Positions 18,808-29,678 are shown, counted from the stretch's first letter. The stretch: DNA of 64,000 nt from Pseudomonas fluorescens (GCF_000802965.1 NZ_JSAK01000006.1:1-64000); one strand, 5' to 3'. Numbers and translations are program-made. Notes: a model not told the origin generated them from the letters alone.

Positions 18808-18984
18808 ATGACCGTGGCCCAGACGACCAAATACGTCATCAAATACAAACTGAACGGCGAGCGCCGCTTCGAATTTGCCCAACTGGAGAACGGCACCGAA
18901 GCAGAAGCCAAAGCTGCGCTGGATGCCCTTCATGGCCAGAGCGAAGACGTCATCAGCGAAATCAGCGTCAGCAAAGCGCTGTAA
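18808..18984 (+). CDS. 58-aa small protein, unknown function
   Basis: Short open frame encoding a soluble protein that starts MTVAQTTKYVIKYKLNGERR and ends DVISEISVSKAL. It reads as two beta strands followed by a helix, with codon use like its neighbours. It begins 28 bases after the DUF1883 gene in the same direction. The ribosome binding site (GGCAGAC) is weak. Reasonable as a real gene by codon bias and position; function unknown. Confidence 0.6.
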   Translation: MTVAQTTKYVIKYKLNGERRFEFAQLENGTEAEAKAALDALHGQSEDVISEISVSKAL

Positions 18985-19026
18985 CTTGACCCGGAGCGAC
19001 AGCAAGGACGTCTGCTCCCGGCGTTG

Positions 19027-19051
19027 AAGTTCGACCGCAAGCGCCGGAGTG
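19027..19051 (+). promoter_or_regulatory. Putative Ada operator upstream of the oxygenase-alkB operon
   Basis: A 25-base motif, core GACCGCAAGCGCCGGAGTG, recurs before ada with two mismatches. It contains AGT-N6-GCAA (19028-19040), close to the E. coli Ada site AAT-N6-GCAA. It starts 85 bases before the first ATG, and a -10-like TAGACT (19072-19077) lies 31 bases after GCAA. No good -35 is present, as expected of an activated promoter. Confidence 0.6.
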
Positions 19052-19111
19052 CTGGCGCCCTCCCCGCTCCCTAGACTGGCCACCTCAACCCTGGGTTAAG
19101 GAGTCAGAACC

Positions 19112-19798
19112 ATGTCCACCGACTGGGCGCTACTGGAGCAACAACTCGATCAGGACGGTTGCGCGGTCCTCCGGTCGCTGTTGCGCCCTGAAACCTATGA
19201 CGACATCAGTGCCCTGTACGCGCAATCGGAGCCCTTCCGTTCGCAAGTGATCATGGCTCGGCACGGTTTTGGTCGCGGCGAGTACAAATATTTCAAATAC
19301 CCTTTACCCGACCTGGTAGCTCGATTGCGCAGCGCACTTTATCCGCGACTGGTGCCGATCGCCAATCGCTGGCACCAACAGATGGGCCTGCCAAGCCGTT
19401 TCCCTGACACCCATCAAGACTTCCTCGAACGCTGTCACGCAGCCGGTCAGACGCGTCCGACTCCGTTGTTGCTGCAATACGGGCCGCAGGACTACAACTG
19501 CTTGCATCAAGACTTGTACGGCGAGCACGTTTTCCCACTGCAAGTGGCGATTCTGCTGTCAGAACCGGATGAAGACTTTACCGGCGGGGAGTTCGTACTG
19601 ACCGAGCAACGCCCACGGATGCAATCGCGCCCTCAAGTCGTTGACCTGAAAAAAGGTGACGCGTTGATTTTTGCGGTCAACCAACGGCCGGTCAAAGGCC
19701 TGCGTGGTTACTACCGCGTGACCATGCGCCACGGCGTCAGTCGCCTGCACAGTGGAAAACGGCATACCCTTGGCATCATCTTTCACGACGCGTTATGA
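19112..19798 (+). CDS. 2OG-Fe(II) oxygenase (Oxygenase-NA type)
   Basis: 228-aa predicted non-haem iron, 2-oxoglutarate-dependent oxygenase. Iron ligands are His132-Gln-Asp134 in NCLHQDLYGEHVFPLQ and a distal His (207 or 213), with Arg217 near the end as the probable 2-oxoglutarate ligand. The family (PF09859) has been linked by name to oxidative repair of methylated DNA, but a defined substrate is not known to me. The stop overlaps the alkB start by four bases (ATGA), so the two are translationally coupled. An Ada-box-like motif lies upstream, placing it in an alkylation response. Confidence 0.85.
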   Translation: MSTDWALLEQQLDQDGCAVLRSLLRPETYDDISALYAQSEPFRSQVIMARHGFGRGEYKYFKYPLPDLVARLRSALYPRLVPIANRWHQQMGLPSRFPDTHQDFLERCHAAGQTRPTPLLLQYGPQDYNCLHQDLYGEHVFPLQVAILLSEPDEDFTGGEFVLTEQRPRMQSRPQVVDLKKGDALIFAVNQRPVKGLRGYYRVTMRHGVSRLHSGKRHTLGIIFHDAL

Positions 19799-20469
19799 AC
19801 ACCATGAATCCGACGACCTTTGATTTGTTTGCCGACGCCGAGCCCGAGCAGCAGCCCCGGCACGAGCCTATTGGTGAACAGTCCTGCGTCTTGAGAGGCT
19901 TTGCCCTGCCCTGGCTGGACCGCTTGCTGCCTGCCCTGGACGCGGTGCTGACGGCCGCGCCGTTTCGGCAGATGGTCACCCCGGGTGGTTTCACCATGTC
20001 GGTGGCCCTCAGCAGCTGCGGCACCCTCGGCTGGACCACCGACCGCAGCGGCTATCGCTATACCTGCAACGATCCGCAGACCGGCCAGCCGTGGCCGGAA
20101 ATGCCCGACGTGTTTTTACAATTGGCGCAAGCAGCGGCGCAAGCTGCCGGGTTTACCGATTTCATCCCGGATTCCTGCCTGATCAACCGATATGTCCCGG
20201 GGTCTAAAATGTCTTTGCATCAAGACAAAGACGAAAAGTCCTACGCGGCGCCCATCGTTTCCGTCTCGCTGGGGTTGCCGGCCATGTTTCTGTTCGGCGG
20301 TTTTGCCCGCGCCGATAAAAGCCAGCGAGTGCCGCTGCTGCATGGCGATATCGTGGTCTGGGGGGGCGTGGATCGCTTGCGTTATCACGGCGTCCTGCCG
20401 ATCAAGGATGGCCAACATTCTCGCTTGGGTGAGCAGCGAATTAACTTCACCTTTCGAATGGCAGGTTGA
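19795..20469 (+). CDS. alkB: DNA oxidative demethylase AlkB
   Basis: 224-aa Fe(II)/2-oxoglutarate dioxygenase that removes 1-methyladenine and 3-methylcytosine lesions from DNA or RNA. Iron ligands are His142-Gln-Asp144 (MSLHQDKDE) and His198 (LRYHGVLP); Arg215 and Arg221 in QRINFTFR bind 2-oxoglutarate and the substrate. The substrate-lid region TTDRSGYRYTCNDPQTGQPWP is typical. The ATG at 19795 overlaps the preceding stop. It is the second gene of an oxygenase-alkB operon, with ada 87 bases downstream under its own motif. Confidence 0.95.
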   Translation: MNTMNPTTFDLFADAEPEQQPRHEPIGEQSCVLRGFALPWLDRLLPALDAVLTAAPFRQMVTPGGFTMSVALSSCGTLGWTTDRSGYRYTCNDPQTGQPWPEMPDVFLQLAQAAAQAAGFTDFIPDSCLINRYVPGSKMSLHQDKDEKSYAAPIVSVSLGLPAMFLFGGFARADKSQRVPLLHGDIVVWGGVDRLRYHGVLPIKDGQHSRLGEQRINFTFRMAG

Positions 20470-20476
20470 AGCCCTG

Positions 20477-20501
20477 GAGTTTGACCGCAAGCGCCGGAGT
20501 G
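20477..20501 (+). promoter_or_regulatory. Putative Ada operator upstream of ada
   Basis: Same motif as at 19027-19051 (23 of 25 bases). AGT-N6-GCAA lies at 20478-20490, and a -10-like TTAATC (20521-20526) lies 30 bases after GCAA. The motif starts 80 bases before the ada ATG. The repeated spacing supports a shared activator, most simply Ada itself. Confidence 0.62.
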
Positions 20502-20556
20502 TATCGACACGATTGCATGGTTAATCTGCTGGAAACGGGTCAAGGGACAAAACGCC

Positions 20557-21621
20557 ATGACAAACCAAACGACAAAAATCACCACTGAAAATGATCCACG
20601 CTGGACTGCCGTCGTTGCCCGGGATCCACGGGCGGATGGGCAGTTTGTCTACGCGGTAAAAACCACTGGAATCTATTGCAACCCCAGCAGCCTGGCGCGC
20701 TTGCCGAATCCGCAGAACGTGGAATTTTTCGATACTGCCGAGCAAGCCCAGGCAGCGGGTTATCGTCCGAGCAAACGGGCGGCAAAGGATCAAAGCGACA
20801 TCGCCGCACAACATGCGGCAACCGTGGCCGCCGCATGCCGCCAGATCGAAAGTGCCGAGACGCTCCCGGCGCTTGGCGAACTGGCCGATGCGGCGGGCCT
20901 GAGCAGCTTTCACTTTCATCGGGTGTTCAAGGCTGTCACTGGGTTGACGCCCAAGGGCTACGCGGCGGCTCATCGTTCACGTCGGGTGCGGGAGCGACTC
21001 ACAGACGGCGGCTCGGTGACGGACGCTTTGTACGACGCCGGCTTCAATTCCAATAGTCGCTTTTATGAAGCAGCTGATCAGCTTCTGGGCATGAAACCTA
21101 CTGATTTCCGCGCGGCGGGCCAAAACAACGACATTCGGTTTGCGGTCGGTCAGTGTTCGCTCGGTGCAATATTGGTGGCGCAAAGTGAGCGCGGGGTTTG
21201 TGCGATCTTGCTGGGCGACGATCCGCACCAATTGGTTTGCGATCTGCAGGACAAATTCCGCCGAGCCAATCTGATAGGCGCCGATCAAGATTTCGAGCAA
21301 CTGATCGCCAAAGTTGTCGGCTTTATCGAAGCCCCGGCCCTCGGTCTGGACTTGCCGCTGGATGTGCGCGGTACCGCGTTTCAGGAACGAGTCTGGCAAG
21401 CCTTGCGGGAGATTCCCGTCGGCAGCACCGCCAGCTACGCCGATATCGCCCAACGCATTGGTTCGCCGAAAGCTGTTCGCGCCGTGGCTCAGGCCTGCGG
21501 CGCGAATAGCCTGGCGGTGGCGATCCCTTGCCATCGCGTGGTGCGTAGCGATGGCAATCTGTCGGGATATCGCTGGGGTGTGGAGCGCAAACGGCAGTTG
21601 CTGGAGCGCGAAACGTTATAA
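20557..21621 (+). CDS. ada: Ada-like regulator/O6-methylguanine-DNA methyltransferase with degenerate zinc site
   Basis: 354-aa protein with three parts: N-terminal AdaA-like domain (about 10-80), AraC-type HTH (about 90-185; LGELADAAGLSSFHFHRVFK) and C-terminal methyltransferase (about 195-350) with acceptor Cys325 in AIPCHRVV. The C-terminal part should repair O6-methylguanine. Of the four AdaA zinc cysteines only one, Cys41 (GIYCNPSS), remains; the positions of E. coli Cys42, Cys69 and Cys72 are Ser45, Ser72 and Ala75. A classical Zn(Cys)4 methyl-phosphotriester switch is therefore unlikely. Upstream is the shared operator-like motif. Confidence 0.92.
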   Translation: MTNQTTKITTENDPRWTAVVARDPRADGQFVYAVKTTGIYCNPSSLARLPNPQNVEFFDTAEQAQAAGYRPSKRAAKDQSDIAAQHAATVAAACRQIESAETLPALGELADAAGLSSFHFHRVFKAVTGLTPKGYAAAHRSRRVRERLTDGGSVTDALYDAGFNSNSRFYEAADQLLGMKPTDFRAAGQNNDIRFAVGQCSLGAILVAQSERGVCAILLGDDPHQLVCDLQDKFRRANLIGADQDFEQLIAKVVGFIEAPALGLDLPLDVRGTAFQERVWQALREIPVGSTASYADIAQRIGSPKAVRAVAQACGANSLAVAIPCHRVVRSDGNLSGYRWGVERKRQLLERETL

Positions 21622-21626
21622 AAGCA

Positions 21627-21655
21627 AAAGATCGCAGCCTTCGGCAGCTCCTACG
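21627..21655. repeat. Single REP (GATCGCAGCC family)
   Basis: One unpaired REP half (AGATCGCAGCCTTCGGCAGC) between the convergent ends of ada and the reductase gene. Confidence 0.8.
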
Positions 21656-21675
21656 CGAAGGTTGCGACTTTTTTA

Positions 21676-22659
21676 TCAACGATTTACATCCACCACAACC
21701 CGGCCGCGCAATTGGCCCGCCAGCAGGCGCGGTGCAGCGTCGATCGCTTCGCTCAAACCAATTTCATGGCTGATCAGCGGCAGCAGATTGAAATCCAGAT
21801 CCTTGGCCAGCCGACTCCACGCCTCTACTCGCTTGGCTTTGGGTTGCGTCACGCTGTTGATGCCGGCCAGGGTCACGCCGCGCAAAATGAACGGTGCAAC
21901 CGAGGCCGGGAAGTCCATGCCTTGCGCCAGACCACAGGCAGCGACCGTGCCATTGGCCTTGGTGCTCGCGCAGGCGTTGGCCAGGGTGTGGCTGCCCACC
22001 GAGTCGATGACCCCGGCCCAACGCTCTTTGGCCAGCGGTTTACCCGGTTCCGACAATGTGGCGCGATCGATAATTTCGCTGGCTCCCAGCTGCTTTAGGT
22101 ATTCGTGTTCCGAGGTTCGACCAGTGGAGGCAACGGCTCGATAACCCAGTTTATTCAGTAGCGCGATGGCGAAACTGCCTACGCCGCCATTGGCGCCAGT
22201 GACCAGTATTTCGCCTTGTTCAGGTGTCACGCCGTTGTGTTCCAGCGCCAGGATGCACAGCATCGCCGTGTAGCCCGCCGTACCGATGGCCATCGCTTGG
22301 GCCTCGGTAAAAGCCGTGGGTAGCGGAATCAGCCAGTCGCCGTTCAGACGCGCTTTCTGCGCAAGTCCGCCCCAATGTCCTTCACCCACACCCCAGCCAT
22401 TGAGCAGGACTTTGTCACCTACCTTGTAGTCCGGATGCCCACTGACTTCGACGGTTCCTGCCAGATCGATCCCCGGCACCATCGGGAATTTTCGCACCAC
22501 CGGGCTGCTGCCGGTGATCGCCAGGCCGTCCTTGAAGTTCAGCGTGCTGTACGCCACACGCACCGTCACGTCGCCCTCGGGCAACTGATCGTCATTGATT
22601 TCTTGCAGCGTGGAGCGATAACCGCTGTCGTCTTTTTCGATCAAAATACCTTGGAACAT
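21676..22659 (-). CDS. AcuI/YhdH-type NADPH-dependent acryloyl-CoA reductase
   Basis: 327-aa member of the medium-chain dehydrogenase/reductase superfamily without catalytic zinc ligands. It has a GroES-like domain ([27 protein letters not shown]) and a Rossmann domain with the motif [16 protein letters not shown]. The motif [19 protein letters not shown] is typical of YhdH/AcuI, which reduce acryloyl-CoA to propionyl-CoA and detoxify acrylate. GGAGG precedes the ATG. It stands alone. Family call is firm; the physiological substrate is inferred. Confidence 0.87.
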   Translation of the reverse strand: MFQGILIEKDDSGYRSTLQEINDDQLPEGDVTVRVAYSTLNFKDGLAITGSSPVVRKFPMVPGIDLAGTVEVSGHPDYKVGDKVLLNGWGVGEGHWGGLAQKARLNGDWLIPLPTAFTEAQAMAIGTAGYTAMLCILALEHNGVTPEQGEILVTGANGGVGSFAIALLNKLGYRAVASTGRTSEHEYLKQLGASEIIDRATLSEPGKPLAKERWAGVIDSVGSHTLANACASTKANGTVAACGLAQGMDFPASVAPFILRGVTLAGINSVTQPKAKRVEAWSRLAKDLDFNLLPLISHEIGLSEAIDAAPRLLAGQLRGRVVVDVNR

Positions 22660-22881
22660 TGCTGCCTCCTGGTGGGATCACCCGTTGTGGTCTGAATTAA
22701 ATACCACATCGCAAAAAATTGCCGTACTCGACTTTAAGCCAATCCACAAAACTCTCGGGTTTTTCCATGACCTGTGGTTATAGTTTTTCGCCACCCTGTA
22801 AAGTGACTGGCGTTGCGTCAGCCATTGCTGCTACAAATCCGGTCCACCGCCCCTGCCCGGTTTCAATGTCGGAGAACAGAA

Positions 22882-24961
<2,080 letters not shown>

Positions 24962-25642
24962 ATGACGCTCACGAGTGCCGACTTTTCCGCCATCTGGCTG
25001 ACCCTGAAACTGGCGTCCCTGACGACCGTTATCCTGCTGGTAATCGGCACTCCCCTTGCGTTATGGCTCGCGCGCACCCAGTCCTGGCTGCGCGGCCCGG
25101 TCGGCGCAATCGTCGCCCTGCCCCTGGTGCTGCCGCCCACGGTGATCGGCTTTTATCTGTTGCTGGCGCTCGGTCCCCACGGGTTTGTCGGCCAGTTCAC
25201 CCAATCACTGGGGCTGGGCACCCTGACGTTCAGTTTTGCAGGCCTGGTCATCGGCTCGGTGCTGTACTCGATGCCGTTTGTGGTCCAGCCTCTGCAAAAC
25301 GCTTTTTCCGCCATTGGCACCCGCCCGCTGGAAGTGGCCGCGACGTTGCGCGCCAATCCCTGGGACACGTTCTTCAGCGTCACCCTGCCCCTGGCCCGGC
25401 CAGGTTTCATCACCGCCGCCATCCTTGGATTCGCCCACACCGTCGGCGAATTTGGCGTGGTGCTGATGATCGGCGGCAACATCCCGGACAAAACCCGGGT
25501 GGTTTCGGTGCAGATTTACGATCACGTTGAAGCCATGGAATATGCCCAGGCGCATTGGCTGGCCGGGACGATGCTGGTGTTCTCCTTTGCGGTGTTGCTG
25601 GCGCTGTACTCCAGCCGTAAAACCAAAGCGGGCTGGAGCTGA
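24962..25642 (+). CDS. modB: Molybdate ABC transporter permease
   Basis: 226-aa inner-membrane permease with about five helices. The cytoplasmic coupling motif [25 protein letters not shown] is the EAA loop that contacts ModC. The N terminus lacks a long periplasmic extension, as in other ModB proteins. The start codon directly follows the modA stop, indicating tight cotranslation; modC begins three bases after its stop. Confidence 0.95.
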   Translation: MTLTSADFSAIWLTLKLASLTTVILLVIGTPLALWLARTQSWLRGPVGAIVALPLVLPPTVIGFYLLLALGPHGFVGQFTQSLGLGTLTFSFAGLVIGSVLYSMPFVVQPLQNAFSAIGTRPLEVAATLRANPWDTFFSVTLPLARPGFITAAILGFAHTVGEFGVVLMIGGNIPDKTRVVSVQIYDHVEAMEYAQAHWLAGTMLVFSFAVLLALYSSRKTKAGWS

Positions 25643-25645
25643 TCG

Positions 25646-26725
25646 ATGATTCACACACGCCTTAAACTTGCTTATTCAGGGTTTGCCCTCGATGTCGACC
25701 TGCAACTGCCTGGCCGCGGTGTCACGGCGCTTTACGGTCATTCGGGCTCGGGCAAAACCACGTGCCTGCGCTGTATCGCCGGCCTTGAAAAGGTCGATCA
25801 GGGGTTTATCCAGGTCAACGATGAAGTGTGGCAGGACAGCGAAAAGAAGATTTTCGTGGCGCCGCATAAACGCGCCCTGGGTTATGTCTTTCAGGAAGCC
25901 AGTCTGTTCCCGCATCTATCGGTATTGGCCAACCTGGAATTCGGACTGAAACGAATCCCGAAACAACAGCGCCGGGTCGACCTGGCACACGCGACAGAAC
26001 TGCTAGGGATCAGCCATTTGCTGGACCGGCATCCGCAGCACCTTTCTGGCGGTGAGCGACAGCGCGTAGGCATGGCCCGCGCCCTTCTCACCAGCCCGAA
26101 ACTGTTGCTGATGGACGAACCGCTGGCCGCCCTGGATTCCCAACGCAAAAGCGAAATCCTGCCTTACCTGCAACGGCTTCACGATGAATTGGACATTCCG
26201 GTGCTGTACGTCAGCCACTCTCAGGATGAGGTGGCGAGATTGGCCGACCACATTGTCCTGCTCAGCGAAGGCAAAGCACTGGCCAGCGGTCCGATCGGAC
26301 AAACCCTCGCTCGGCTGGATTTGCCACTGGCAATGGGCGATGACGCTGGCGTGGTGATCGAAGGCAACGTCAGTGCCTACGATCCCAACTACCAGTTGCT
26401 GACGTTGCAACTGCCCGACACGGTCCTGAACATTCGCGTGACGCACACACCCATGGCACCGGGTCAGGCGCTGCGCTGCAAGGTGCAGGCGCGGGATGTC
26501 AGCCTGAGCCTGCACAGCGTCGAACAAAGCAGCATTCTCAATCGGCTGCCGGTCACTGTCGTCAGTGAAATGGGTGCCGACAACACCGCCCATGTGCTGG
26601 TCCGCCTCGACGCGGCAGGTACGCCGCTTCTGGCGCGTATCACTCGCTATTCCGGCGACCAATTGAACGTGCATCCCGGCCAACAACTCTGGGCGCAAAT
26701 CAAGGCTGTCGCGGTGCTGGCGTAA
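25646..26725 (+). CDS. modC: Molybdate ABC transporter ATPase
   Basis: 359-aa ATPase energising molybdate uptake. Walker A is GHSGSGKTT, the signature [16 protein letters not shown], Walker B LLLMDEP and the switch His lies in VSHSQDE. The C-terminal third (about 285-355) is a Mop/TOBE domain for molybdate sensing or regulatory inhibition ([27 protein letters not shown]). Length fits ModC. Third gene of the operon controlled from the palindrome before modA. Confidence 0.95.
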   Translation: MIHTRLKLAYSGFALDVDLQLPGRGVTALYGHSGSGKTTCLRCIAGLEKVDQGFIQVNDEVWQDSEKKIFVAPHKRALGYVFQEASLFPHLSVLANLEFGLKRIPKQQRRVDLAHATELLGISHLLDRHPQHLSGGERQRVGMARALLTSPKLLLMDEPLAALDSQRKSEILPYLQRLHDELDIPVLYVSHSQDEVARLADHIVLLSEGKALASGPIGQTLARLDLPLAMGDDAGVVIEGNVSAYDPNYQLLTLQLPDTVLNIRVTHTPMAPGQALRCKVQARDVSLSLHSVEQSSILNRLPVTVVSEMGADNTAHVLVRLDAAGTPLLARITRYSGDQLNVHPGQQLWAQIKAVAVLA

Positions 26726-26799
26726 CTCACTGGCACGACTGCCGCGGCGTGGGGTCAATGGCTGTAACGGCCCCTGACTCCTCGCCAAGGACAACTGCC

Positions 26800-27819
26800 A
26801 TGCCAGATGCACTCCCGCCCGACCTGCATTACGTCGATGACACCCAACCGGGACTCACCCGCAGGAAACTGCGCGGCAAGTTCTGCTATTTCGACCCGGC
26901 GGGTCAACGCATCACCGACGCCGATGAGATCAAGCGCATCAACGCGCTCGCGGTGCCACCGGCCTACACCGACGTGTGGATTTGCGCCGATCCGCGCGGC
27001 CATTTGCAAGCCACCGGCCGCGACGCCAGAGGGCGCAAGCAGTACCGCTATCATCCACGCTGGCGAGAAGTGCGCGATACCGACAAGTATTCACGCCTAC
27101 GGGATTTCGGCCTGGCGCTGCCGAAACTGCGTAAACAACTGGAAGCGTTGCTGGACGCTCCGGGTTTCAGCCGTGACAAAGTCATGGCCACGGTTATCAC
27201 CTTGCTTGATGCGACGTTAATCCGGGTCGGCAACAGCCAATATGCGCGGGATAACCGTTCCTATGGCCTGACCACCTTGCGCAACCGCCATGTCGAGGTC
27301 AACGGCAGTGCGATCCTGTTCCAGTTTCGCGGCAAGAGTGGCGTCGAGCATCAGATCACTGTGAAGGACCGGCGGCTGGCGCGGATTATCAAGCGTTGCC
27401 AGGAAATTCCCGGGCAAAACCTCTTTCAGTACATCGATGAAAATGGTGAACGACACACCATCACGTCTAACGACGTAAACGCCTATCTGCAAACACTGAC
27501 CGGTGCCGACTTCACGGCCAAGGACTACCGCACTTGGGCTGGCAGCGCCCTGGCCCTGGCAGCCTTGCGCAAGTTGCAATGGCAACCGGAATCCGAGGCG
27601 AAACGGCACGTGGTGGAGATGGTAAAAAACGTTGCCAAACAGCTCGGGAATACCCCGGCGGTGTGCCGCAAGTGCTACATCCATCCGGCGGTACTACAAG
27701 GTTTTGTGCTGGGCGCATTGGCGGAGTTGCCGAGGCCGAGAGTACGTAAAGGCCTGCGTGTCGAGGAAGTCGGGTTGGCGATGTTGTTGGAGAAAATGGT
27801 GTCTGAGCCGACGAATTGA
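26800..27819 (+). CDS. DNA topoisomerase IB (poxvirus/bacterial type)
   Basis: 339-aa type IB topoisomerase that relaxes supercoils through a 3'-phosphotyrosyl intermediate. The catalytic set can be assigned by alignment to eukaryotic Top1: Arg142 (LIRVGNSQYA), Lys179 (FRGKSGVEH), Arg244 (TAKDYRTWAGS) and Tyr293 (CRKCYIHPAVL). The small N-terminal domain is compact, as in bacterial and viral enzymes. I use the ATG at 26800 with AAGGA upstream; an in-frame ATG at 26758 lacks a site. It follows modC by 74 bases and could share readthrough. Confidence 0.92.
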   Translation: MPDALPPDLHYVDDTQPGLTRRKLRGKFCYFDPAGQRITDADEIKRINALAVPPAYTDVWICADPRGHLQATGRDARGRKQYRYHPRWREVRDTDKYSRLRDFGLALPKLRKQLEALLDAPGFSRDKVMATVITLLDATLIRVGNSQYARDNRSYGLTTLRNRHVEVNGSAILFQFRGKSGVEHQITVKDRRLARIIKRCQEIPGQNLFQYIDENGERHTITSNDVNAYLQTLTGADFTAKDYRTWAGSALALAALRKLQWQPESEAKRHVVEMVKNVAKQLGNTPAVCRKCYIHPAVLQGFVLGALAELPRPRVRKGLRVEEVGLAMLLEKMVSEPTN

Positions 27820-27891
27820 CCTGCCTATTTTTTGCACGATTACAAATGACTTCTATAGTTGATGTGTACACGAATCAGCCGCGGTGAGGCC

Positions 27892-28113
27892 ATGGAAGAC
27901 ATTTTTATCGTGAAGCGTTGCAACAAGATCATCATTCATGGTCGGCGGGAGGGCGAAATCGGCCATCAGCCGCCTGACGCCGCGGTCTGGTACCGCATCG
28001 TCGACACCCGCACCAACGGCTTCATCGGTGACGGCTACGATCTTGAAGAAGACGCGCGGTATTTCTGCCAGCAGCTGAATGCAAAGTCACAAATCACAGC
28101 CCGGCAAGGCTGA
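27892..28113 (+). CDS. Small conserved protein, unknown function
   Basis: 73-aa soluble protein beginning MEDIFIVKRCNKIIIHGRRE. It is a beta-rich unit with a C-terminal helix (LEEDARYFCQQLNAKSQ), and segments such as AVWYRIVDTRTNGFIGDGYD suggest a small sheet fold. GTGAGG precedes the ATG at 27892; the frame continues upstream to 27859 without a site. It opens a stretch of small, poorly known genes. No function recognised. Confidence 0.68.
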   Translation: MEDIFIVKRCNKIIIHGRREGEIGHQPPDAAVWYRIVDTRTNGFIGDGYDLEEDARYFCQQLNAKSQITARQG

Positions 28114-28114
28114 C

Positions 28115-28202
28115 GTTTACGTACCTGTTACGGGTCTATACTGAAGAGAGCTGAAGGAACAGCGCCAATCGGTAGAAAGCTCGCCTCCAGCGGGCTTTTT
28201 AC
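28115..28202 (+). promoter_or_regulatory. Possible short transcript or attenuated leader
   Basis: A promoter-like pair (TTTACG near 28115 and TATACT at 28137-28142) is followed 35 bases later by a terminator-like hairpin AAGCTCGC/GCGGGCTT with a T5 tract (28178-28202). The product would be a roughly 55-nt RNA or a leader of the next gene. Unproven. Confidence 0.35.
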
Positions 28203-28239
28203 TGCCATTTGCCAGGTTTCTTCAACGGAGGTGTTTCCC

Positions 28240-28470
28240 ATGTCCGAAAAAGAGTCCATCACCACCCTGCTCACCCTGCTTGATTCGCGTCAGGTTCGCC
28301 TGGCAGCCGCCTGCAAGGAAATCGCCGATTGGGTCGATCATCAAGGCGGACATCCAACCGCCCTCAGAATTCGCGATCGTCTCAACGACATCGAGAAAGA
28401 CACGCCCCTGATCCGCAACACCCTGTCGGCGCTAAAACCGGTTGATCGGCCTCTGCCGCGGTTCAGATGA
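28240..28470 (+). CDS. Small helical protein, unknown function
   Basis: 76-aa soluble protein, MSEKESITTLLTLLDSRQVR..., apparently all-helical with leucines in heptad-like spacing (TTLLTLLDS, ALRIRDRLNDIEKDTPLIRN). GGAGG sits eight bases before the ATG at 28240; an in-frame GTG directly abuts the ribosome binding site and is unlikely to be used. A hairpin with a T tract precedes it and a terminator follows about 110 bases later. No function recognised. Confidence 0.7.
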   Translation: MSEKESITTLLTLLDSRQVRLAAACKEIADWVDHQGGHPTALRIRDRLNDIEKDTPLIRNTLSALKPVDRPLPRFR

Positions 28471-28580
28471 TTCGATCTGCAAGCTCGATGCGAATACACA
28501 GCCTGACACCGGACGCATGATCGGCGACGTTGCTGTCACCGGGCATGTGCCTGTCTGAAGTTTCTCTGTTTCTCCCCCAA

Positions 28581-28606
28581 CCCGGCCAGGCGCCGGGATT
28601 TTTTTT
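28581..28606 (+). terminator. Rho-independent terminator
   Basis: Stem CCCGGC/GCCGGG with a five-base loop and a T7 tract, downstream of the 76-aa gene. Confidence 0.85.
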
Positions 28607-28679
28607 GCGCTTTTACCTCGCCAAAGAACGTCACCGATTACGAGAGGTCAAACGATCACACGTCACGAGGAGACGTCCG

Positions 28680-28964
28680 ATGGTCACTCACTTCAAAATC
28701 AGCGGGCACCTTGCCTGCGGTCACAAAGGCAACAACCTCACCTCAACCCGTGAACTAAACCGGGTGAAATGCAGAAGTTGCCGCAACACCGACGCGTACA
28801 AAGAAGCACGCAAAGCCCAGCGCAATGCTGCACGCCGCGCGTCACGCAAATCGAAAGTCACCCATACGGGCAATGACTGGCGCCAGACCTGGACCGAGCG
28901 GCTGACCGCCATGACCGGAAGACAAAGACTGCCACGGGGATTTCGTGGTCAGGCTTTCGTTTAG
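28680..28964 (+). CDS. Small basic protein with paired cysteines
   Basis: 94-aa very basic protein, unknown function. The N-terminal part has a possible zinc-binding arrangement: HLACGHKGN, then VKCRSCRN, i.e. one Cys-x-His and one Cys-x2-Cys pair, as in small zinc ribbons. The rest is rich in Lys/Arg (EARKAQRNAARRASRKSK), which suggests RNA or DNA binding. GAGGAG lies upstream of the ATG at 28680 and a strong terminator follows. The zinc ribbon reading is inference. Confidence 0.68.
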   Translation: MVTHFKISGHLACGHKGNNLTSTRELNRVKCRSCRNTDAYKEARKAQRNAARRASRKSKVTHTGNDWRQTWTERLTAMTGRQRLPRGFRGQAFV

Positions 28965-28971
28965 ATAGAAG

Positions 28972-29002
28972 AAAACCGGGCCGATCAACCTGGCCCGGTT
29001 TT
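28972..29002. terminator. Bidirectional terminator between the basic protein and tetR
   Basis: Stem AAAACCGGGCC/GGCCCGGTTTT with a nine-base loop; it can serve both convergent genes. Confidence 0.9.
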
Positions 29003-29021
29003 CCGGTTTTTGCCTGCGAGC

Positions 29022-29678
29022 TCAATCGATCAGCAACGCTGGCTGCATGATTTCGCGCAGCGACATGCGTCTGAACGCCTCAACCAGCCGACGCCCTTCT
29101 TCTGGCGCGGAAGAAACCGCCAGCCTCATGGTCGCCTCCCCCAGGTGCCAGATCAGGAAAGCAGCATCCGCCATCCGCACCGGGTCCGCACCTGGATGTG
29201 CTCGAAGCATCGCGGCCGCAAGCATCGAACCTGCGAGTCGGCTTTCTTGCAGTTCCAGTTCCAGCAGTTGCTTGTCGGCCTGCATACCAGACCAGATATC
29301 ACGCATCGCCGGCGTAGACAGAACAATCTCGTAATACTCATCAAGCAATCCAGAAAAGGCCGCTTGCAGTCCTTGCATATCCTCGACCGCCCCCAGCGCC
29401 TCCTCGATGCAACGACGGCTTTCGGCGTTGTAGCGCTCGGCCAATGTGCGGATGACTGAACTTTTGTCAGGAAAGTATTGATACAGAGAACCGATCGAAA
29501 TTTCCGAGCGCTCAGCAATCTCACTCATCTTCAACTGATCGCTGCCCTTGGCCGCAATCAACTGCGTCGCTACGGCGAGAATCCGCTCCTGACGCTCGCG
29601 GCTGCGTCGTTGCGTTGGGTTGCGTCGAGTCGGCTCGGAAACTGGATGGTTAATCGCGTCGGAAGTCTTTTTGCGCAC
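29022..29678 (-). CDS. TetR/AcrR-family repressor
   Basis: 218-aa transcriptional regulator. The N-terminal HTH (about 25-75) reads RERILAVATQLIAAKGSDQL then EISIGSLYQYFPDKSSVI, a classic TetR domain. The C-terminal ligand domain is helical and of usual length; its ligand is unknown. The start is a GTG at 29678; its ribosome binding site is weak, so it could be slightly shorter. Divergent from the NmrA-like gene, with a 15-base inverted repeat in the gap that probably serves as its operator. Confidence 0.87.
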   Translation of the reverse strand: MRKKTSDAINHPVSEPTRRNPTQRRSRERQERILAVATQLIAAKGSDQLKMSEIAERSEISIGSLYQYFPDKSSVIRTLAERYNAESRRCIEEALGAVEDMQGLQAAFSGLLDEYYEIVLSTPAMRDIWSGMQADKQLLELELQESRLAGSMLAAAMLRAHPGADPVRMADAAFLIWHLGEATMRLAVSSAPEEGRRLVEAFRRMSLREIMQPALLID

